Assembly: GCA_943371425.1 (NCBI GenBank)
Contig: CALRUR010000004.1
Span: 1-64,000 of the forward strand
Direction: 5' to 3'
Length of the DNA: 64,000 bases
Source of the DNA: CAJBVG01 sp943371425
GTDB taxonomy: Bacteria; Bacteroidota; Bacteroidia; Sphingobacteriales; Sphingobacteriaceae
Both the position numbers and the translations under genes were made by a program. The stretch's first letter is position 1; every line of letters begins with the position of its first letter. Below the pieces are notes generated by a model that was given only the letters and a program-made list of their open reading frames with translations, was not told the origin of the DNA and made no database searches. Positions 60,401 through 64,000 of this stretch are shown here, one piece after another.

Positions 60401-60909
60401 TAAAACCTAATTTTAAACTATTAGGGGCCAAAGTGGGTAAGGATATGAAGGAGGTGGCCGCAGAAATAGCCAGTTTTGGGCAAGAGGAAATTTCGGAATT
60501 AGAGAAAAGAGGTGAATTAGCTTTAAAAACGGGTGGTTTTGTAATTTCAGTTGCCGAAGTAGAAATTATCGCTGATGATATACCAGGTTGGTTAGTAAAC
60601 GTGATGGGAACTTTAACGGTTGCTTTAGATGTAAATATAAGCGAGGAGCTTCGTCAGGAGGGTATTGCACGCGAATTTATTAACAGAATACAAAATTTAA
60701 GGAAAGAAAAAGGGTTTGAGGTAACGGATAGGATAAAAGTAATGGTGGCTGAAAATGAATTTATTAAAGATTCATTAAATAATAATTTAGATTATATTTG
60801 CGCCGAAATTTTGGCTGACACTTTGGTGTTTGCCGATTCGCTAACAATTAAGGAAAGGGTTGAAATAAATGAAAAAGAAATCAACATCAGCATCGAAAAA
60901 GCCAGCTAA
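57484..60909 (+). CDS. ileS: Isoleucyl-tRNA synthetase
   Basis: A 1141-residue class Ia synthetase from the ATG at 57484 (MSKYPEYKQLNLSQIGKDVLKYW); 11 extra upstream codons overlap the transporter gene and are rejected. Signatures: PPSANGMPGIHHVMAR (HIGH as GIHH), the editing domain with IAWTTTPWTLPSNTAL, WDTHGLPIE, and NKMSKRLGN (KMSKS as KMSKR). The tail after residue 900 is of the long eukaryote-like type (IleRS2-like), often linked to mupirocin tolerance; this is inferred from motif and length only. The dksA-like gene starts 41 bases before its stop. Confidence 0.96.
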   Translation: MSKYPEYKQLNLSQIGKDVLKYWKQDDVFSKSILTRPENKPYTFYEGPPSANGMPGIHHVMARSIKDIFCRYKTLQGFQVKRKGGWDTHGLPIELAVEKSLGITKEDIGKKISVDEYNAACKKEVMRYTDVWNDLTEKMGYWVDLDNPYVTYHNEYIETLWYLLKRMYDKGLLYKGYTIQPYSPAAGTGLSSHELNQPGTYKMVKDTTVVAQFKAINNEASAQLFDGVNADIHFIAWTTTPWTLPSNTALAVGKEIEYVLVHSFNQYTFQPINVVLAKDLFPKYFSEKNAEISIDEYKAGDKNIPYKILKSFKGKELAGIQYEQLLPYVQPTDGDAFKVIIGDFVTTEDGTGIVHIAPSFGADDFRVAKQNGIGSLTLVDKRGKFLESVTDFANEFVKEDYLNAEEKEIERTKQAREKYLSVDERISIKLKTENKAFKVEKYEHTYPHCWRTDKPVLYYPLDSWFIKTTALKERMVELNKTINWKPESTGTGRFGNWLENLVDWNLSRSRYWGTPLPIWRTEDSTQEKCIGSIQELKIELAKAVNAEVFNSEEKVKLQNILTQYNNNTFDLHRPYVDDIVLVSEDGKKMFREPDLIDVWFDSGAMPYAQWGLDLEKLAAGDNMPFAAGWDGAFPADFIAEGVDQTRGWFFTLHAIGVLMFDSIAYKNVVSNGLVLDKNGNKMSKRLGNAVDPFDTIEKFGADATRWYLISNAAPWENLKFDIDGLQEVQRKFFGTLYNTYAFFALYANIDQFEIDEQNLIPVEERPELDRWIISSLNTLIKDVEEAYENYEPHKAARFIQSFVDENLSNWYVRLARRRFWRGEMTNDKKAAYETLFECLVTCTQLMSPVAPFFSDWMYKNLTDGLRSKAVEHNTNLKEESVHLSTWPVANEKNIDTGLNESMRLAQDISSMILSLRKKVNINVRQPLQKVLIPVLDDKFVTKVDRVKSLILSETNLKELTYLTDTEGFIKKKIKPNFKLLGAKVGKDMKEVAAEIASFGQEEISELEKRGELALKTGGFVISVAEVEIIADDIPGWLVNVMGTLTVALDVNISEELRQEGIAREFINRIQNLRKEKGFEVTDRIKVMVAENEFIKDSLNNNLDYICAEILADTLVFADSLTIKERVEINEKEINISIEKAS

Positions 60910-61897
60910 AACGGCTAAAAAACCAGTTAAAGCGGCTAAAACGAGCGGTTCAACTAAAAAAGTAGTAGCAAAAGCAGCAACCAAAAAGGCAGTAGCTAAA
61001 AAGGTAGTAGCCAAAGCAACTCCTAAAAAAGCTGTAGCCAAAAAGGTTGTAGCCAAAGCTGCCCCTAAAAAAGTAGCAGCAAAAGTTGCTCCTAAAAAAG
61101 TGGTTGCTAAGAAAGTGGTAGCTAAAACTGTTACAAAAAAGACAGTAGCAAAACCGGCTCCTAAAAAAGCAGTTGCGAAAGTAGTAGCTAAAAAAGTAGT
61201 TGCAAAAGCAGCTCCTAAGAAAGCAGTTGCGAAAGCAGCTCCTAAGAAAGTAGCCCCTAAAAAAGCAATAGCAAAAGTTGTTGTTAAAAAAGTAGTTGCA
61301 AAAGCAGCTCCTAAAAAAGCAGTAGCAAAAGTTGCTCCTAAAAAAGTGGAAGTGAAAAAAGTAGCCCCTAAAGCAGCCGTAAAGCCTGTTGTAGTAGCGC
61401 CAAAAAAGGAAATTGTGAAGAAAGAAGTAGTAAAGAAAGTAGAAGTGAAAAAGGTAGAAGAGAAAAAAGTAGAAGTGAAGAAAGAAGTTGAAACTAAAGC
61501 GGCTCCTGTAAAATCTTCAACTCCAGAAAAAACTAGGTATTCTGATTCGGAATTGGTGGAGTTTAAAGAGATCCTTCAGAAAAAATTAAATTCTGCTAGA
61601 GAAGAACTGCAATTGTTAACCGAAACATTAAGTAATCCTAACAGTAACGGCACCGACGATACTGCTGGTACGTTTAAAGTATTGGAAGATGGTTCTGCAA
61701 CTTTAGAAAAAGAGCATGTTAACCAATTAGCTGCTCGTCAGCGTAAATTTATCGACCAATTAGAAGCAGCATTAGTAAGAATTGAAAACAAGACTTATGG
61801 TGTTTGCAGAGAAACTGGTAGATTAATACCAAAAGAAAGATTAAGAGCAGTGCCACATACCACTTTAAGTATGGAAGCTAAGCTAAAACAAAACTAA
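60869..61897 (+). CDS. TraR/DksA-like regulator with a 200-residue Lys/Ala-rich histone-like N-terminus
   Basis: A 342-residue protein. Residues 1-215 are nearly all Lys, Ala, Val and Pro in imperfect repeats (KKVVAKAAPKKAVAK and variants), like histone H1-type and AlgP-type tails, and predicted to be disordered and DNA- or RNA-binding. Residues about 220-342 are a DksA/TraR domain: YSDSELVEFKEILQKKL, the coiled coil, then TYGVCRETGRLIPKERLRAVPHTT. Only one of the four zinc-ligand Cys is present, as in other Bacteroidota homologues, which are normally about 125 residues. The ATG at 60869 overlaps ileS by 41 bases; it is the only in-frame ATG before the domain and follows a purine-rich AAGGAAAGG. 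Confidence 0.85.
   Translation: MKKKSTSASKKPAKTAKKPVKAAKTSGSTKKVVAKAATKKAVAKKVVAKATPKKAVAKKVVAKAAPKKVAAKVAPKKVVAKKVVAKTVTKKTVAKPAPKKAVAKVVAKKVVAKAAPKKAVAKAAPKKVAPKKAIAKVVVKKVVAKAAPKKAVAKVAPKKVEVKKVAPKAAVKPVVVAPKKEIVKKEVVKKVEVKKVEEKKVEVKKEVETKAAPVKSSTPEKTRYSDSELVEFKEILQKKLNSAREELQLLTETLSNPNSNGTDDTAGTFKVLEDGSATLEKEHVNQLAARQRKFIDQLEAALVRIENKTYGVCRETGRLIPKERLRAVPHTTLSMEAKLKQN
60935..61510 (+). repeat. In-frame imperfect tandem repeats in the DksA-like gene
   Basis: The DNA coding for the basic tail consists of units such as GCTCCTAAAAAAG and GTAGCTAAAAAA repeated with variation, usually in groups of 12, 15 or 24 bases. Such DNA is prone to length change by slippage, so tail length may vary between strains. 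Confidence 0.7.
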
Positions 61898-61907
61898 TAA
61901 CGTTTAT

Positions 61908-61940
61908 AAAAGGTATGTGATAATTGTGCATACCTTTTTA
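61908..61940 (+). terminator. Hairpin between the DksA-like gene and lspA
   Basis: AAAAGGTATG (61908-61917), an 11-base loop and CATACCTTTT (61929-61938), followed by further T. The lspA ATG begins eight bases after the stem, so the hairpin covers the ribosome-binding region of lspA and may control it as well as end the upstream transcript. Confidence 0.7.
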
Positions 61941-61945
61941 TTTCT

Positions 61946-62533
61946 ATGAAAAAATACATAAGCCCCATACTCATTGTTATCGGAGTATTAGTAATAGACC
62001 AAGTGTTAAAAATTTGGATTAAAACCAATATGTATATTGGCGAAGAATTTAATGTATTAGGAAACTGGTTTATTATTCATTTCACCGAAAATAACGGTAT
62101 GGCCTTTGGGCTCGAATTGGGTGGGAGTTATGGAAAATTAGCTTTGAGTTTATTTAGAGTTTTTGCTGTTTTTGGAATTGGATATATTTTTCATTACATC
62201 ATTAAAAATAAATATCATTTCGGCTTAATCACTTGCGTGAGCTTAATATTAGCAGGTGCATTAGGTAATATCATCGATTCTGTTTTTTACGGAAAGCTTT
62301 TTGGTTATGCCGGCTTATTGCATGGTAGAGTAGTAGATATGTTCTATATGCCAATTATACAAGGGCATTACCCGGCTTGGTTCCCGCTTTGGGCAGGTGA
62401 GGAGTTTGTGTTCTTTAGACCCGTATATAATTTTGCTGATGCTGCTATAAGCATTGGAGTCATTACTATCATTCTATTTCAAAATAAATTCTTAAATCAA
62501 GGGATTAAAGAATTAGAAAGCAATTTAAACTAG
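61946..62533 (+). CDS. lspA: Lipoprotein signal peptidase
   Basis: A 195-residue aspartic peptidase of the inner membrane that cuts prolipoproteins before the lipidated Cys. Four TM helices; the catalytic Asp residues are in LGNIIDSVFYG and YNFADAAISIG, and VIDQVLKIWIKTNM with FTENNGMAFGLELG are conserved. Slightly longer than the E. coli enzyme owing to an insertion around residues 115-145. ileS, a dksA-like gene and lspA in this order is usual in Bacteroidota. With lnt, it supplies maturation for the many lipoproteins of the window. Confidence 0.95.
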   Translation: MKKYISPILIVIGVLVIDQVLKIWIKTNMYIGEEFNVLGNWFIIHFTENNGMAFGLELGGSYGKLALSLFRVFAVFGIGYIFHYIIKNKYHFGLITCVSLILAGALGNIIDSVFYGKLFGYAGLLHGRVVDMFYMPIIQGHYPAWFPLWAGEEFVFFRPVYNFADAAISIGVITIILFQNKFLNQGIKELESNLN

Positions 62534-62563
62534 TTTAAAGGCTTCTTTTATGCGTTATCGTAG

Positions 62564-62585
62564 TTATATGATATAAGTCATATAA
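62564..62585 (+). terminator. Weak hairpin after lspA
   Basis: TTATATGA (62564-62571), a six-base loop and its complement (62578-62585), followed by ATTTTAT. AT-rich and of low stability. Confidence 0.35.
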
Positions 62586-62635
62586 ATTTTATACGCCTAA
62601 AGTTACATTTGAGTATAATTAAACGCTCAAATAAA

Positions 62636-63346
62636 ATGAAACCCCTCTTAATAGTGGCATTATTACTCCTTCTTGGGTCCAGTAATTATGCGCAAATAAC
62701 TAGTGAACCGAAAATTTCTGGCAGAAAAATAGAAGTTATAGCATACTCAAGTGAAGAAGTACTTCCAAATGCTATAAATGCAAGTTTTGTATTAACAGAA
62801 TATACTGAAAACGGAACAGTTGTAACCATTCACCAATCCATCGAAAGAATAAAAAAAATGATTTCTAAGATGCAATGCGATGTTAGCAACTTAACAGTAG
62901 GTAATGTTTATGGTTATCTAAATACAAATGAAAGTGGGCTGGAGTTTTTCGACCATAAAATTCAATACATCATGAGATTCCCAAATACAGCATGTATTCA
63001 TACCTTTTTACATGAAGTGGATAAAAGAAGTTTGCAATCTTTTAATATAGATGAAATGTATTATGAAAATAGAGATTCGGTAATGAGAGCGATCCAAATT
63101 AAAGCATATAATAGAGCACTAAACAAAGCAAATGCATTTTTAAAACTGTATGGTGAAGAAAGAGGAAGATTACTAGAAATTCAAGAAATAAATAGATTTG
63201 AATCTTTGCCTAATTTTTCTGGAAAAGGTGGGGATATAAGATCTATAAATTCGGTAAATGGAGTTACTAATACAGAAACTGATGCCTCTAGATCAATGTA
63301 TATAAATATTGAATACGTAGCTAAAGTAGTATTCGAAATAAAATAG
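62636..63346 (+). CDS. SIMPL-like (DUF541-type) secreted protein, copy 1
   Basis: A 236-residue exported protein from the ATG at 62636 (signal MKPLLIVALLLLLGSSNYAQ). The remainder resembles SIMPL/DUF541 proteins: an IEVIAYSSEEVLPNAINASFVLTEY strand pair, a central helix with an Ile/Lys pattern, and AIQIKAYNRALNKANAFLKLYGEERGRLLEIQEI, the typical Ala-rich helix followed by LGxVxxIxE. SIMPL proteins are periplasmic and of unclear function. A second, related gene follows 26 bases later. Similarity to the SIMPL family is judged from pattern only. Confidence 0.6.
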   Translation: MKPLLIVALLLLLGSSNYAQITSEPKISGRKIEVIAYSSEEVLPNAINASFVLTEYTENGTVVTIHQSIERIKKMISKMQCDVSNLTVGNVYGYLNTNESGLEFFDHKIQYIMRFPNTACIHTFLHEVDKRSLQSFNIDEMYYENRDSVMRAIQIKAYNRALNKANAFLKLYGEERGRLLEIQEINRFESLPNFSGKGGDIRSINSVNGVTNTETDASRSMYINIEYVAKVVFEIK

Positions 63347-63372
63347 TATCAGAACTAAGATGTTATAAACCT

Positions 63373-64000
63373 ATGAAAAAAGTATATGCAATTGTGTTGA
63401 TGATATTTTTTATCAATACTCATGTTAATGCGCAAATGACAGAGAATGTTAGCTCTACAAATAGAAAAATAGAAATAATAGCACATTCCAGTGCTGAATT
63501 TATACCAAATGATATTTACATAAGTTTTATATTAAAGCAATATAATGAGAATGGCAATGTAATTCCTATAAATGAATCACTTGATGAAATAAAACGAACC
63601 ACGTTAAAAATGGGATGTAACAAAATAGAATTAATACTTGGTAATATTTATGGATATGTTAATACACAGGAGGATGGCTCAAACAATTTTCAACATAAAT
63701 CCAAATATATTTTACGCTTAAATAGTTTAGATTGTGTTGAGCAATTTGTTTTGAGTCTAAATAAATTTGCATTAGAGTCTATTAATATTGACGAAATTAA
63801 TGTTAAATTTTCTGATACAATTATTCGAGATTTACAACGCAAAGCATTGGAAGAAGCAAAGGCAAAAGCAGATTTATTTCTAAGTATTTTTAACGAAAAA
63901 AGTGGTAAGATTTTAGAAATACAAGAGATAAGCGGCAATATAATTCAGCCTGCTTCGGTAGGAGATAATGCTAATAAAAAATCGATAAGAAGATCAGATG
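63373..64000 (+). CDS. SIMPL-like secreted protein, copy 2 (cut by window end)
   Basis: An open frame of 209 codons running off the end. Start MKKVYAIVLMIFFINTHVNAQ is a signal peptide. The body parallels the previous gene: RKIEIIAHSSAEFIPNDIYISFILKQY, GNIYGYVNT, and RKALEEAKAKADLFLSIFNEKSGKILEIQEI. The two are therefore tandem paralogues that have diverged widely. The C-terminus is not in the window. Confidence 0.65.
   Translation, partial: MKKVYAIVLMIFFINTHVNAQMTENVSSTNRKIEIIAHSSAEFIPNDIYISFILKQYNENGNVIPINESLDEIKRTTLKMGCNKIELILGNIYGYVNTQEDGSNNFQHKSKYILRLNSLDCVEQFVLSLNKFALESINIDEINVKFSDTIIRDLQRKALEEAKAKADLFLSIFNEKSGKILEIQEISGNIIQPASVGDNANKKSIRRSD

Noticed and set aside
60841..61056. Minus-strand frame rich in AFLATTFLA repeats
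   Set aside because: Merely the reverse of the Lys/Ala repeat DNA of the DksA-like gene.

Overview
The window is a chromosomal segment of a low-GC member of the Bacteroidota. The evidence is a complete gldK-gldL-gldM-gldN core of the type IX secretion system (T9SS), further T9SS/gliding genes at separate points (a PorP/SprF-like barrel, PorW/SprE, GldB, PorZ), secreted proteins with T9SS C-terminal sorting domains or SprB repeats, promoters of the Bacteroidota type (TTTG, about 19 bp, TAnnTTTG) and an ATP synthase operon without atpD and atpC. Family or genus cannot be fixed from the sequence. No phage, insertion sequence, CRISPR array or defence island is visible; most of the window is core genome.

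Layout. 1-4.7 kb: a small T9SS cargo protein, a polytopic membrane protein, a fasciclin protein, a cyclase-family hydrolase and HemW. 4.7-8.2 kb: a BamA/TamA-like outer-membrane protein, a DUF4271 membrane protein and HemD. 8.3-14 kb: porP/sprF-like, then gldKLMN. 14-20.7 kb, minus strand: uvrC, a class A penicillin-binding protein and porW/sprE. 20.8-27.8 kb: one long plus-strand operon running from an M23 peptidase and a bactofilin into atpZ, an AtpI-like gene and atpB, E, F, H, A and G. 27.8-32.2 kb, minus strand: a GNAT protein, a YceI protein, a prolyl oligopeptidase and gldB. 32.2-36 kb: a barrel protein, nadE and a short adhesin-like SprB-repeat protein. 36-41.3 kb: lnt, rsmI, serS and an OstA-like gene. 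41.4-49 kb: tilS, a small membrane protein, a 2OG-Fe(II) oxygenase, a YfhO-like protein and an AsmA-like protein. 49.0-49.7 kb: a tRNA-Val / GIY-YIG nuclease duplication. 49.7-55 kb, minus strand: an MbnP-type metal-binding lipoprotein with an outer-membrane partner, recO and porZ. 55.2-64 kb: an MMPL transporter, ileS, a DksA-like protein with a very long Lys/Ala tail, lspA and two tandem SIMPL-like secreted proteins, the second cut by the window end.

Two non-coding phenomena stand out. First, downstream of tRNA-Val(UAC) lies a 343-bp unit made of the tRNA acceptor 3' strand, a terminator, a small GIY-YIG nuclease gene and a degenerate second tRNA-Val-like sequence. The unit begins again, nearly identically, and breaks off inside the second GIY-YIG gene; the intact nuclease gene ends inside the tRNA-like sequence. 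This looks like a tRNA-targeted selfish element. Second, at least four gene 3' ends carry degenerate short-period arrays (three of period 7, one of period 8) that share a design but not a sequence. In three of them the stop codon of the adjacent gene or genes is part of the array, and because 7 is not a multiple of 3 the repeated TAG closes all three reading frames.

Most functional calls rest on family recognition from the translated sequence; nothing was searched against a database.
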